NCBI GenBank assembly: GCA_029782335.1
Contig: JAKOVA010000161.1
Coordinates: 1-32,935, forward strand
Direction of reading: 5' to 3'
Length of the DNA stretch: 32,935 bases
From: Actinomycetes bacterium
Lineage (GTDB): Bacteria; Actinomycetota; Acidimicrobiia; Acidimicrobiales; Microtrichaceae
Part shown: in pieces, positions 7,312-16,112 of the stretch
Layout of the letters: every line of letters begins with the position of its first letter
Numbering within the stretch: position 1 is the stretch's first letter
The notes under the pieces: model-generated
Told to the model about the DNA's origin: nothing
The model's input: the letters and a program-made list of their open reading frames with translations, nothing else
Database searches by the model: none
Made by a program: the position numbers and the translations under genes

Positions 7312-7959
7312 TCACAGGTGCCCGAGGCCAGCCTTGACGGCGAGGATTGCGGCCTGCACTCGGTCTCTGCAGCCGAGCTTGAGGAAGATGCTGGACACGT
7401 GCGTCTTGATGGTCGCTTCAGACACGTAGAGCCTGTGTGCGATCTCCTGGTTGTTCAGTCCGTCGGCGACGAGCTCGAGCACTGACAGTTCTCGAGGTGT
7501 GAGCGACGCGATCACGCGCGAGGCGTGTGCTTCAGGGTGTGCGCCTGCGAAGCGCGCGATGACTCGGCGCGTGATCTCGGGGGCCAGGAGGCCTGCGCCG
7601 TTGGCGATGAGTCGGATCGCGTCGATGAGTTGCTGTCCAGCAGTGTTCTTCAGTAGGAAGCCGGCTGCTCCGGCGCTCAGAGCTTCGAAGACGTAGTCGT
7701 CTCGGTCGAAGGTCGTGAGGATGATGACAGGTGGTGCGTCAGGCTGGTTGGAGATTCGTCTTGTGGCTTCGAGGCCATTCATTGTCGGCATCTCGATGTC
7801 CATGAGCACGACGTCCGGTCGGGCGGCAGGGAGTGAGTGGACCGCGTCGGACCCGTTGCTGGCGTGGCCGACGACGGTCAGGTCGTCCTCGGATCCGATG
7901 ATCATGGCGAGACCGGAGCGCACGAGTTCTTGGTCGTCAGCGATGAAGACGCGGATCAT
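7312..7959 (-). CDS. NarL/LuxR-type response regulator
   Basis: A 215-residue regulator starting at ATG 7959, where MIRVFIADDQ begins the receiver domain. The acidic pocket is D8/D9, the phosphorylation site D54 (VLMDIEMP), and the conserved lysine K104 (FLLKN). A LuxR-type helix-turn-helix fills about 150-205 (LTPRELSVLELVADGLNNQE, then SEATIKTHVSSI). The start overlaps the kinase stop by 4 bp (ATGA), so kinase and regulator form one operon. Targets cannot be read from the sequence, but the divergent serine hydrolase gene shares the intergenic region with the kinase gene and is an obvious candidate. Confidence 0.93.
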   Translation of the reverse strand: MIRVFIADDQELVRSGLAMIIGSEDDLTVVGHASNGSDAVHSLPAARPDVVLMDIEMPTMNGLEATRRISNQPDAPPVIILTTFDRDDYVFEALSAGAAGFLLKNTAGQQLIDAIRLIANGAGLLAPEITRRVIARFAGAHPEAHASRVIASLTPRELSVLELVADGLNNQEIAHRLYVSEATIKTHVSSIFLKLGCRDRVQAAILAVKAGLGHL

Positions 7960-9194
7960 GGGTCGTGCCGGGTGGGAAAGGTCGCAGAGATCCGGAACCC
8001 ACCGCTGTCGTCGCGTCCGATGTCGATCGCACCCTCGTGGAGCCGCGCCCGTTCCTTCATGCCGATCAAGCCGGTACCGACTCGTGTCGAGTCGGTCGAT
8101 GTCTCTTTGGGTTGGCCGTCGTCGAGCAGCGTGAGTGTGCATCGCCCTGGTCGGTAGTCGAGGGTGACCGACAGCTTGGAAGCGGTCGAATGGCGATGGG
8201 CATTGGTGATCGCTTCTTGGGTGATGCGGTAAGCAGCGAGGTCGACCCCCGGGGGCAGCGGGTACGCGTCGCCGACGACATGCTTCTCGACGCGAATACC
8301 GAGCAGCTCGCCGGTGTGCACCAGCTCGTCGAACCGCGCCAGGCTCGGTTGGGGAGTTGCGCCCTCGTGGTCGTCGTCGGCTCGGAGGAAACCGATGAGC
8401 TGTCGCATCTCGTCGACCGCTGCGCGACTCGATCGCTCGATGATGCTGAGCGCTGCTCGGGCATCCGTCGGGTTCCGGTCGAGGACGCGGTCGGCGGCAA
8501 CTGCCTGGAGGCCCATGACGCTGACGTGGTGTGCGAGCACGTCGTGGAGCTCACGGGCGATGCGCAGGCGCTCGTCCGTGATCGCCAGACGTGCGCTGCG
8601 GTCGCGTTCGATCTCGAGTTGGTAGGTGCGGTCGACGAGGGCCTCGGTGGTCTCGATGCGCTTGCGTACGACCTCGCCGGTGAACCACGCCGACCCGATG
8701 ATGCCAACACTGAAGGCAATGTCGAGCACGAGTAGGGATCGGAAGGACTCCCCGAGGTTCTGTTCTCTGGTCAGCCGGATTGCCTCGATGATGTAGACGA
8801 TGACGAACCCGACGGTCGCACAGGCCCGAGCCGTGGTGCGCGACCCGGGCTTGCCGTTGACGCCGATGCTGACGTAGCTGCCGGCGAGGACGACGACCGT
8901 GACCGTTGGTTCGGGTACGTCGAAGATCCGGATGATGCAGAAGAATGCGACGACGGAGATAAACGATGACGTGGGCCACACTCGCCGCACGGCGAGGAGT
9001 CCGCACAAGCCCACGACCAACCCATACGACACTGCCGCCGGCGGGAGCGAGCCAAGACCAGATTCGGGGAAGGTCTCGAGCCGGTAGTGAAGGCTGATCG
9101 CGCCGAGCGTCGCCGCCGCCGCCGCCAGGCTGCCGTCCAGCAGGAGCGCGTCGCGGCCCAGTAGGGGGCGTCGGGGCGGCCCGGCTCGAAGCAT
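7956..9194 (-). CDS. membrane sensor histidine kinase (HisKA_3 / DesK-like)
   Basis: A 412-residue kinase. The N-terminal half has about five or six hydrophobic segments (roughly 20-38, 53-70, 78-110, 125-140, 152-175) with almost no extracytoplasmic loops, which suits sensing within or at the membrane. The dimerisation helix carries the phospho-acceptor H217 in ARELHDVLAHHV. The ATPase domain shows an N-box (TQEAITNAHRHS) and a glycine motif GTGLIGMKERA near the C-terminus. This is the NarX/DesK/LiaS class paired with LuxR-type regulators. The ATG at 9194 lacks a strong ribosome site. The signal sensed is unknown. Confidence 0.92.
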   Translation of the reverse strand: MLRAGPPRRPLLGRDALLLDGSLAAAAATLGAISLHYRLETFPESGLGSLPPAAVSYGLVVGLCGLLAVRRVWPTSSFISVVAFFCIIRIFDVPEPTVTVVVLAGSYVSIGVNGKPGSRTTARACATVGFVIVYIIEAIRLTREQNLGESFRSLLVLDIAFSVGIIGSAWFTGEVVRKRIETTEALVDRTYQLEIERDRSARLAITDERLRIARELHDVLAHHVSVMGLQAVAADRVLDRNPTDARAALSIIERSSRAAVDEMRQLIGFLRADDDHEGATPQPSLARFDELVHTGELLGIRVEKHVVGDAYPLPPGVDLAAYRITQEAITNAHRHSTASKLSVTLDYRPGRCTLTLLDDGQPKETSTDSTRVGTGLIGMKERARLHEGAIDIGRDDSGGFRISATFPTRHDP

Positions 9195-9302
9195 GTCGCC
9201 ATGGTACGAACCCGCCGGCTACGGGGCCTCCGACTGCAGGATGAGATCACAACCAGCCCGTCGGCGGGCGACGCAGGGCGAACGCAGCGTCAAGGTGGCG
9301 AG

Positions 9303-10568
9303 ATGCCCACTCCTTGGATCCGACCACACGTCCTCCCAGCAGCCCTCATCGTCGTCGCCCTCGTTGCAGCCGGATGTACGGATCCGGGCACGCAGAGCGG
9401 CGACACGTCGCCAGCGCCAACGACGGTCACAGCGTCCATATCGACAACTCAGCCCGCAACCACCACGTCCGCCGACGGCCCCGCAACGTTGGCCGGAAGG
9501 TTGCAGCGAATCCTCGATTCCGACGCGGGGGCCTTGCTGACCTCGTCGCCCGGGCAGATCATGCACATCATCGCCCCACACGCGTCGATCGACGACTCAG
9601 TCGCATCCGGGAGCATCGACTTCAATGGACCGGCGCTTGTCGGGAATGAGACCGTGCGCATCGCCAGCGTCACCAAGGCCTTCGTCGCCGCCGCCGTGCT
9701 TCGCCTCGTTGAACAGGCACGATTGACCCTGGACCAAACCCTTCCGAACACGGCTCTCCCCACGCCGATCCTCGAACTCCTCGCCCGGGACGGCTACCGG
9801 ACAGACTCGATCACAATCGAACAGCTCCTCCGCCACACCTCCGGCATCGCAGACTTCGCCGGCAACGCCGCAGGCATCGGCGCCAGCGCCTACTCCCAAG
9901 CGGTCCTCAGCGACCCGACGCACCAATGGACCGCCCTCGAACAGATCACCTTCGCTGCCGAACACGCCGATCCGCTCGCCGCTCCCGGCGACGAGTTCCA
10001 CTATTCCGATACCAACTACGTTCTACTCGGCCAGATCATTGAAGCCACGACGCACTCCACACTCGCCGAATCCCTGCGCCAGCTGCTCCGGTTCGACCAA
10101 CTGGGCCTGACCGCCACATACCTCGAAACCGTCGAACCGGTGCCCTTCTCGGCCGGACCAAGGGCCGTGCAGTACATCGGCGACCAGCGCCTCAACGAGC
10201 TTCCCGCCAGCATTGACCTCTTCGGCGGGGGCGGCCTCGTCTCCAGCATGCGCGACGTGGCGACGTTCTTCCACGACCTGTTCAACGGCCGGGTGTTCGA
10301 CGACCCGGCGACGATCCGAACCATGACATCGCTCGACGAACGCACCGGAGCCACCGCCGGGCTCGGCCTGTTCCACGCAGTCCTCGGTGCGGTCGACTGC
10401 TGGTATCACGACGGCCTCTGGGGAGTCCTCGCCCTCGTGTGCCCCGACATCGACCTCACCATCACTCGGACCTGGAACCAAGCCATCCCGGACAACGCCT
10501 ACGACCCGAACACCGCCGTCCTCCAAGCACTGCAGGCGCTGAGCGACTTCGCGGCGCAAACTGGCTAA
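9303..10568 (+). CDS. secreted lipoprotein serine hydrolase (class C beta-lactamase / DD-carboxypeptidase fold)
   Basis: A 421-residue protein. The ATG at 9303 follows AAGGTGG and gives a proper lipoprotein signal: hydrophobic segment, then lipobox LVAAGC with C25. Earlier in-frame codons from 9201 would bury the signal and are rejected. A Thr/Ser-rich linker (28-60) follows. Catalytic motifs of the fold are SVTK (122-125), YSDTNY (234-239) and HDG (369-371). Such enzymes act on peptidoglycan peptides, beta-lactams or esters at the outer face of the membrane. Divergent from the histidine kinase with about 108 bp between starts, so both probably share regulatory DNA. Physiological substrate is unknown. 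Confidence 0.88.
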   Translation: MPTPWIRPHVLPAALIVVALVAAGCTDPGTQSGDTSPAPTTVTASISTTQPATTTSADGPATLAGRLQRILDSDAGALLTSSPGQIMHIIAPHASIDDSVASGSIDFNGPALVGNETVRIASVTKAFVAAAVLRLVEQARLTLDQTLPNTALPTPILELLARDGYRTDSITIEQLLRHTSGIADFAGNAAGIGASAYSQAVLSDPTHQWTALEQITFAAEHADPLAAPGDEFHYSDTNYVLLGQIIEATTHSTLAESLRQLLRFDQLGLTATYLETVEPVPFSAGPRAVQYIGDQRLNELPASIDLFGGGGLVSSMRDVATFFHDLFNGRVFDDPATIRTMTSLDERTGATAGLGLFHAVLGAVDCWYHDGLWGVLALVCPDIDLTITRTWNQAIPDNAYDPNTAVLQALQALSDFAAQTG

Positions 10569-11004
10569 TGCCCTGGCCCGGCCGCAGCTATCCGACGACC
10601 ACAGCCGAGCACCACGGCAGCAAGCCCCAGTGTTGTCCACCCAGGTCAATCGGCGCCCCCACCTCGCCGCACACGTTGGTGTCGGCACGCCGACGGTCGT
10701 GGTCGGTTCCCGTGCGCTATCTGCGCGGCCTCTACGACCTGGAATGTCCCCACTGACCTCGCGTCGCGGCGGTCAGGACAGAGTTGACCCGCGCGGTCTT
10801 CACGTCGCCCGTGAAATGGGGAGCTGGTCGGCTACTCCGCTATGCGACGGTGCTCGAGTTGGCCGGCGCGGCCTCCACGGTGCGCAAGGTACCGCCGTTG
10901 CGCAACGCCCCATGCGTCTTCAAGCCGGTCGCGAACAGACAGCGCGAAGTTCGTCGCCCGCTGCCGAGCGCTCCTATCCGCGCTCGACGTGTGTGCGCCG
11001 GACG
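10569..11004. other. intergenic stretch without a convincing gene
   Basis: No frame on either strand has a plausible start plus recognisable domain. It separates the serine hydrolase from the att core 2 region and may hold decayed coding sequence. Confidence 0.45.
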
Positions 11005-11110
11005 CCCCGATGGTCCTCGTCCGCTCTCGATCCAGTGCCGCCGATGCCGCCCCGGCCCATCGGCATCCGTATGCGAGCGGTCGCACCGGACCGCTCAATT
11101 GGCAGCCCCT

Positions 11111-11128
11111 TGTCAACGCGTTGTCAAC
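11111..11128 (+). repeat. paired TGTCAAC repeats left of att core 2
   Basis: TGTCAAC at 11111-11117 and 11122-11128, 11 bp apart, 121 bp before core 2. Probable integrase arm-type sites. Confidence 0.6.
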
Positions 11129-11249
11129 GCTCCTGACACGCGCAGGCTCCAACGAGCGCCTGCGGATCCTATGAGCCAGACGGCCGCACGCCACCTGAGC
11201 AGGAGCAATGCAGCCTCACGTAGACCTGCGCCCACATTGACCTGCGCCT

Positions 11250-11289
11250 TCATAACCCGAAGGTCGCAGGTTGAAATCCTGCCCCCGCC
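11250..11289 (+). other. att core 2: imperfect 3' half of tRNA-Met(CAU)
   Basis: Starts at TCATAACCCGAAGG and runs to CCCCCGCC. It has one substitution against cores 1 and 3 (TTGAAAT instead of TTCAAAT in the T loop) and lacks the encoded CCA, so it is a decayed copy. It is followed directly by the degenerate repeat at 11284-11318. Confidence 0.7.
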
Positions 11290-11318
11290 TGCCTAAACCA
11301 CTGGGGCAGAACCCGAAG
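11284..11318 (+). repeat. degenerate att-like repeat B
   Basis: CGCCTGCCTAAACCACTGGG continuing to AACCCGAAGGTCG, directly after att core 2. Counterpart of 4613-4648; the two enclose nearly the same 6.7 kb as cores 1 and 2. Confidence 0.45.
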
Positions 11319-11362
11319 GTCGGCGAGCAGCGGCTCTCAGCGGGTGCACTCCTGGCCGGGCA

Positions 11363-12694
11363 TCACGTCGATCGAGCTTCGACCTTGTTGAGGAATCGAT
11401 CGAGCAAGGAGTTGAGCGCATCAGGGCTGTGGACGTGCACCCAGTGCCCAACGTCGCGGATCTCGGCGCTTTCGACACCGTCTGGGAGGCGGTCGAGTCG
11501 GGTCGGGACGTTTGCTTTCACCACCAGGGCTGGGACGGAGAGTGATTCGAGGGCGGCCGTGCTGTTGTAGCCGAAGGTGATGTCGATGCTCCGGCGAGCC
11601 ACGACGGTGGGAGTGGCGTCGAGACGAGCGAGCACCTGTGTGCGGAATTCTGGGGCATCGGCTGGTCGAAAGGTGGCGTTGAAGAACCACCGGAGAACCG
11701 GTCTGGCAAGTGGGGTTCGGAGCAGTCCTCGAATCAGGACTGCGACGGTTCGTACTGGTGTCGGGACGAGCACGGGAGCGTCGAGCAGCACCACGCCAGC
11801 GATTCGCTGAGGGTGGGAGCGAGCCAGTTCGAGCGCAAGGATCCCGCCGGCACTGTGACCGATGATGACGGCGCGTTCGACTCCGTGCTGGTCGATGAGT
11901 GTGAGGGCTCGTTGTGATTGTCCAGCGAGTGAGGTGTCGCCGCTTGTGGGCGGTTCGATGGTGATCACCGTTCGATCTCCGGCGAAGTGATCCTTTTGAG
12001 CGTCGAACTCGGCGGTGGATCCTGCGAGGCCTGCGAGCAGAACGACGCCGAGCTGGGTGGTGTCCGCTGTCGGGCGGGGGTCGCGGTGGTCGGTTCGGTG
12101 GCTGTCGGTCCCGATGACGGGGTGTTTCATGACGGTGGTCTCCGACGGAGGGTGGGAAGGCGATTCGAATGGTCTGAGGCGTTGCGCCGGTAGGCGGCTG
12201 CTGAGCTGCGGGATGGCGATGGCCGCGACGACGATGTGGGTCAGTGCGAGAACGGTCTTTGTCGCAGTCTCGGTGGCACCGGCTGCGATCGGTGACACGA
12301 GTGACAGCGCAGTGAGCGACAGCGCGAGCCACTGGAAGGTGCGGCGAGGCCGCCTGGCTCGCTTGCGGCTGGCGCCAGCGAGCACGGCGCCGACCAGGAC
12401 GCCGACTGCCGCTTCGAGCCCGACCAGGCCCGGCGGCAGCGGGGCTGGTGAGGACGCCCCGATCGTGCCGGCACGCATTGGGACGCCGAACACACGCGCT
12501 GCGACGGCGACCAGTTCGGCTGCTGCGCCGGCGAGTGTCGCCACGCCGAACGCGGAGCGCACGGCGAGCCTCCGGTCAGTTGTGGGGCGTCGTGCGGTCG
12601 ATGTCGGGCGGTGTGGGTAGCGCTCCGTGTCGTCGGTGGGACGGGGCCGAATAAGCTGGGGCGCTGGGCGAAGGTTGGTGGTGGGCTTGTTCAT
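11363..12694 (-). CDS. DUF6069 membrane domain fused to alpha/beta hydrolase
   Basis: A 443-residue protein. Residues 1-45 are a polar lead. About 46-165 contain four hydrophobic helices with the DUF6069 signature (RRPRRTFQWLALSLTALSLV, then TKTVLALTHIVVAAIAIPQL). From about 189 a complete alpha/beta hydrolase follows, with nucleophile elbow GHSAGG (S281), oxyanion region LLAGLAG, and catalytic-type histidine in DVGHWVH (H417). An ATG at codon 189 (position 12130) has GGAG 9 bp upstream, so the hydrolase might also be made alone. The gene ends a minus-strand operon, 41 bp after the RTX-protein gene. Domains are confident; substrate is unknown. Confidence 0.8.
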   Translation of the reverse strand: MNKPTTNLRPAPQLIRPRPTDDTERYPHRPTSTARRPTTDRRLAVRSAFGVATLAGAAAELVAVAARVFGVPMRAGTIGASSPAPLPPGLVGLEAAVGVLVGAVLAGASRKRARRPRRTFQWLALSLTALSLVSPIAAGATETATKTVLALTHIVVAAIAIPQLSSRLPAQRLRPFESPSHPPSETTVMKHPVIGTDSHRTDHRDPRPTADTTQLGVVLLAGLAGSTAEFDAQKDHFAGDRTVITIEPPTSGDTSLAGQSQRALTLIDQHGVERAVIIGHSAGGILALELARSHPQRIAGVVLLDAPVLVPTPVRTVAVLIRGLLRTPLARPVLRWFFNATFRPADAPEFRTQVLARLDATPTVVARRSIDITFGYNSTAALESLSVPALVVKANVPTRLDRLPDGVESAEIRDVGHWVHVHSPDALNSLLDRFLNKVEARST

Positions 12695-12735
12695 GGTGTC
12701 GTACTCCGGTTGCGAGGTGGGCTGATTCAGGTGGA

Positions 12736-13746
12736 TCAGCCGGCCACGAGCTGGACCTGGAGTCGGGCGGCGTCGATGGCGTAGTTGCTGGGGTCGACGA
12801 TGTCGCCGGCGCGAGTGACGATCGTCAGGGTGTCGTCGGTGCCCAGGTCGATGAGGTTGGTGGTGGACGGCAAACCGGTGATCTGCGCCAGACGAGAGTC
12901 GCCGCTGATCGTGATGTGGTCGCGGCGATCGGTCCCGCTCACACGAACGTGGTCGGAGGACTCGTCGGGGGTGTCACCGCCGGCGAGCGTGCCGTCGTCG
13001 ACGTTCACGGTGCGGACGTCGGTGCGGGACAGGTCGCCGATGTCGACGGTGTCGCTGCCCTCGAGGGTGTTGAGGTTGATCGTCTCGACGCGCCGGACGT
13101 CGATGGCGTCGCCGCCTCCTTCGATGGTGTGCGTGACGCGAGCGAGTGTGTGGAGTCCTGAGACGCCGAAGTTGTCGGGCTGGTCATCACCGGTGATCGA
13201 GATGGTGTCGAGGCCGGAGCCGCCATCGACGTGGTCGCTACCGTCGGAGGTGACCCAGAGGATGTGGTCGTCGCCGGGCCCTCCGGTGATCGTGTCGTCT
13301 CCGTGGCGGGCATCGAGCACGTCGAAACCGGGTCCTCCGTCGAGGCTGTCGTTCCCGGTGCCGCCCTGGAGGTAGTCGTTTCCGCCATCGCCTCTGAGGA
13401 CGGCGCGGACGCTGAACGCTGCCGCCGATCCCGGTGCACCGTCGATGATGATCGTGTCGTTGCCGGCACGACCGTGAACGACGATGCGGTCAACGCGGTC
13501 GCGCAGGATGGAGCTCACCGCGTCGCCGTCGAACCCGTTGTTGACGACGATCATCGCCGGCTCGCTGGCGGGCGAGTCGATGACGATGACGTCGTCGTGG
13601 CGGGTGCCCTCGACCGTGAGGGTGCGATCGTTGAGCTGTGTCGTGACGGTGTCGGTGATGGTCGGGGCCGGTGGCGCGGCGAGAGCGTTCGTCGGGACCA
13701 GCGATGCGGTGGTGAGGGCGAGGAGGAGTCGGATGTGGTGTTGCAT
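12736..13746 (-). CDS. secreted RTX-type calcium-binding repeat protein
   Basis: A 336-residue protein with an N-terminal signal peptide (MQHHIRLLLALTTASLV, cleavage likely after NALAA). The middle (about 105-175) carries consecutive glycine-aspartate nonapeptides of the RTX type: GDGGNDYLQGGTGNDSLDGG, GDDTITGGPGDDHI and GGSGLDTI. These form a calcium-loaded beta roll outside the cell. The rest is beta-rich, low in Cys, without a catalytic motif. It lies 18 bp after the methyltransferase and 41 bp before the DUF6069-hydrolase gene on the same strand, so it probably belongs to that operon, an unusual partner for cytoplasmic tailoring enzymes. Binding or scaffold function is likely; a toxin is not supported because no effector domain is present. 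Confidence 0.82.
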   Translation of the reverse strand: MQHHIRLLLALTTASLVPTNALAAPPAPTITDTVTTQLNDRTLTVEGTRHDDVIVIDSPASEPAMIVVNNGFDGDAVSSILRDRVDRIVVHGRAGNDTIIIDGAPGSAAAFSVRAVLRGDGGNDYLQGGTGNDSLDGGPGFDVLDARHGDDTITGGPGDDHILWVTSDGSDHVDGGSGLDTISITGDDQPDNFGVSGLHTLARVTHTIEGGGDAIDVRRVETINLNTLEGSDTVDIGDLSRTDVRTVNVDDGTLAGGDTPDESSDHVRVSGTDRRDHITISGDSRLAQITGLPSTTNLIDLGTDDTLTIVTRAGDIVDPSNYAIDAARLQVQLVAG

Positions 13747-13764
13747 CGGGGTTGTGCTTTCGGG

Positions 13765-14550
13765 TCAGTGGACTGTGGTTGTGCGGCGGGCGGTGACGAG
13801 GAGTCGGTTGGCGCCGATCTTGAATGGCTCGCCGGAGGGTCCGGCGTTGAAGGTCAGATCCGTGAAGCCGGCGTGGGTGAGGAGGTCGGCGATCTGGGCG
13901 ACGGTGTGCACGTGGTGCAGGGCGGTCGCCTCGAATCGTTCGTCGCCGCGGCTGAAGATGTAGTGGCTGATGAGTCGGCTGTTGATGGCGTCGTAGGTGT
14001 TCGAGCCGGTTGCGGTGATGTCGCCGATGGTCAGGTCGCGCGGTTGGTCGTCGACGAAGCCCGGCAGGACGCTTTCGGCGGCGGCCGAGTGGTCGATGAC
14101 GAGGCCGCCGCCGGGACGGATCGACGAGGCGAGCGCGTCGAGGAACACACGGGTCCCGTCGAGGTCGAGGTATCCGAAGCTGTTCCCCATGCAGATCGCA
14201 GCGTCGAACGACCCACCGGCGGGGATGGATCGCATTTCGCCGACGACCAGCTCGACGCTCAATCCTTTCCGGCTCGCTTGCTGCCGCGCGTGATCGATCG
14301 CCTCTGTTGAGACGTCGTATCCGACGACGTGGTGGCCCCGAGCGGCCAGCGCGAGGGTGTGTCGGCCGCTGCCGCATGGCACGTCGAGGACGCGGGATTC
14401 GGCCCGGAGTCGGAGGCGTTGCTCGATGAAGTCGACGTCGGCGGCGGTCGCTGCGTCGTCGACGGCGCGTCGCCAGAACTCGTTGGGGAGGTACGTGAAG
14501 AAGGTGTCGTACCAGTCGTCCTCGATGTGATGGGGCTGGTGGTCGGTCAT
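13765..14550 (-). CDS. SAM-dependent class I methyltransferase
   Basis: A 261-residue cytoplasmic enzyme. The SAM-binding motif I is VLDVPCGSGRHTLALA near residue 53-68, followed by the acidic end of strand 2 (VVGYDVS) and a motif resembling FDAAICMGNSFGYLD. The N-terminal part (WYDTFFTYLPNEFWRRAVDD) resembles small-molecule methyltransferases. ATG 14550 overlaps the stop of the upstream FAD monooxygenase (14547) by 4 bp, so the two are translationally coupled and may act on the same compound. The methyl acceptor is unknown. Confidence 0.88.
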   Translation of the reverse strand: MTDHQPHHIEDDWYDTFFTYLPNEFWRRAVDDAATAADVDFIEQRLRLRAESRVLDVPCGSGRHTLALAARGHHVVGYDVSTEAIDHARQQASRKGLSVELVVGEMRSIPAGGSFDAAICMGNSFGYLDLDGTRVFLDALASSIRPGGGLVIDHSAAAESVLPGFVDDQPRDLTIGDITATGSNTYDAINSRLISHYIFSRGDERFEATALHHVHTVAQIADLLTHAGFTDLTFNAGPSGEPFKIGANRLLVTARRTTTVH

Positions 14551-16112
14551 GTGATGCTCCTTTCATTCGACCGGCCGGAAAGGATCGAGCGGTCGTGGTC
14601 GAGTTCGGTGATGGGGCTCGGAGTGGCACGTGGCGGTGCGGGTCGCAGGAGGGCGTCGATCGTTCGATCGAGTTGCTCGCGTGCGTGGTCGGTGGACCAC
14701 CATCTCGAGATCGGGACACCGTCGGGGCGGACGAGCAGGGCGCCGCCCGGGCGGTGAAGTCCGAGGGCGTGTGCCGCCGATGGCGGGAGTCGCATGACGT
14801 CGATCGGTACTGGGCTTTTCGACGCTCTTGCTGCGTCGTGCCAATCGGAGGTGTCGTCCGTGGTGAGCAGCGTGAGCGCGGGGCCGATGAGGTCGAGGGT
14901 GGAAACGTCGGGGCGAACCCAGGCGTGGGGCAGTCGACCGCCGAGGTCGAGGAGCATCTCGGAAACGACGGCACGGCAGAACCCTTCGGGATTCGCTGCG
15001 CGAGCGACGCTGTCGGCGACGACCGGCCGGACCTCGGCTTCGTAGGTCGAGAGAAACGACGGAGGCGCCCAGCCGCGGGCGACCCACGTGAGACGCCAGG
15101 CGAGGTCGTGTCCGCTTCGAATCGCGAGTGCGAGTCCGTTCCCGCCTCGCGGTGTGACACGGTGGGCGGCGTCGCCCGCGAGGAACACTCGACCGGACGA
15201 GAAGCGCTCAGCCATCTGGGCGGCTGACCGGAACGGTCCCGATCGATCGATCGTGATCTGGAGGTCGGCGACGCCGGACGCAGCGATGATCCGGCGTCGC
15301 AACGCCTCGGCTTCGCCGACGACGTCCGCGTCGTCGCCGGGCTCGAGCACGATGCCGAACTGCCAGCGTCGTGGCTGCCCGGTCGGGATCAGGACACCGG
15401 TGCCGTCCGGGTGCTTGATCGAGTACAGCGCGTAACGATGGGGGCCCAGTACTGGCCACAGATCGGCGCTGAACTCGACGCTGAGGCCGGCCATCATGTC
15501 GTCGGGGCCGATCATGCGAATGCCGAGTGCATGACGAATGCTGCTGTGCGCCCCGTCCGCGGCAATCACGAAGTCGGCGAGCACCACCTCGGTCGTCCCG
15601 GTCCGGGCGTCACGGGTTGCGATCTCCACGCTGGCGCTTCGTTCGACGATGCCTGTCACCTCCACGCCTCGCCTGATGCCGGCGGTGGGCAGTGTGCCCA
15701 GGTGGGCGAGCAGCACCCGTTCGATGTGATCTTGGGCGACGCGCGCTGGCGCAGTGGGGCTCACGACGACGGCCTGCTCGCGAGTTGGGACGTTCATCAC
15801 TCGACGTATGCCATTCGCCGCCTCGCTAGCTGTGACCGTTTCGAGGACCGCGAGGTCGACGTCGTCCGCACCCTCGAGGATCGCGCTCTCGAGTCCCCAG
15901 GATCGCATGAGCTCCATGTGGCGCAGGCTGAGCCCCACCGCTCGGGGAAGCGATGACGGATGTGTTCGCTGCTCGAGCAACGTGACATCGACGCCGGCGT
16001 GGGCGAGCGTCACAGCGGTGACGAGGCCGGCTGGCCCTGCTCCGACAACTGCGACCGACGTCGTCGGTCGGTTCGGCGGTCCGGACGCGGTGCGAGCGGT
16101 GTAGCCGGTCAT
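14547..16112 (-). CDS. FAD-dependent aromatic-type monooxygenase
   Basis: A 521-residue flavoprotein of the p-hydroxybenzoate hydroxylase class. It shows the dinucleotide motif VGAGPAGL (23-30), the DG motif VIAADGAHSSIRHALG (about 182-197) and the GD motif RVFLAGDAAHRVTPRGGNGL (308-327). The C-terminal 130 residues match the degenerate thioredoxin-like tail of large family members such as those in polyketide and phenol hydroxylation. It would use NAD(P)H and O2 to hydroxylate an aromatic or polyketide-like substrate. Four-base overlaps join it to the methyltransferase downstream and the lipoprotein hydrolase upstream. Related enzymes can inactivate antibiotics, so a detoxification role is possible. 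Confidence 0.9.
   Translation of the reverse strand: MTGYTARTASGPPNRPTTSVAVVGAGPAGLVTAVTLAHAGVDVTLLEQRTHPSSLPRAVGLSLRHMELMRSWGLESAILEGADDVDLAVLETVTASEAANGIRRVMNVPTREQAVVVSPTAPARVAQDHIERVLLAHLGTLPTAGIRRGVEVTGIVERSASVEIATRDARTGTTEVVLADFVIAADGAHSSIRHALGIRMIGPDDMMAGLSVEFSADLWPVLGPHRYALYSIKHPDGTGVLIPTGQPRRWQFGIVLEPGDDADVVGEAEALRRRIIAASGVADLQITIDRSGPFRSAAQMAERFSSGRVFLAGDAAHRVTPRGGNGLALAIRSGHDLAWRLTWVARGWAPPSFLSTYEAEVRPVVADSVARAANPEGFCRAVVSEMLLDLGGRLPHAWVRPDVSTLDLIGPALTLLTTDDTSDWHDAARASKSPVPIDVMRLPPSAAHALGLHRPGGALLVRPDGVPISRWWSTDHAREQLDRTIDALLRPAPPRATPSPITELDHDRSILSGRSNERSIT

Larger units (their letters stand above)
11005..11289 (+). repeat. att region 2 (attR-like), homologous to 22401-22685
   Basis: This 285 bp region matches the att 3 region in order and spacing. 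It starts with a 22 bp identical block (11005-11026), then blocks ending GGCAGCCCC, then the TGTCAAC pair, a block around CTCCAACGAGCGCCT, and the tRNA-Met core. The tandem similarity indicates two copies of the same attachment half-site, so the intervening 11.4 kb may have been added by a second integration or by duplication. Confidence 0.6.

Noticed and set aside
10832-11194. 120-codon minus frame in the att 2 region
   Set aside because: Overlaps the conserved att blocks and TGTCAAC repeats, and shows no domain or ribosome site.
12736-13746. RTX toxin with type I secretion
   Set aside because: Has an N-terminal Sec signal, no effector domain and no type I secretion genes nearby.
13231-14310. 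359-codon plus-strand frame across RTX and methyltransferase genes
   Set aside because: Asp/Val/Gly-rich shadow of the repeat protein and methyltransferase on the other strand.
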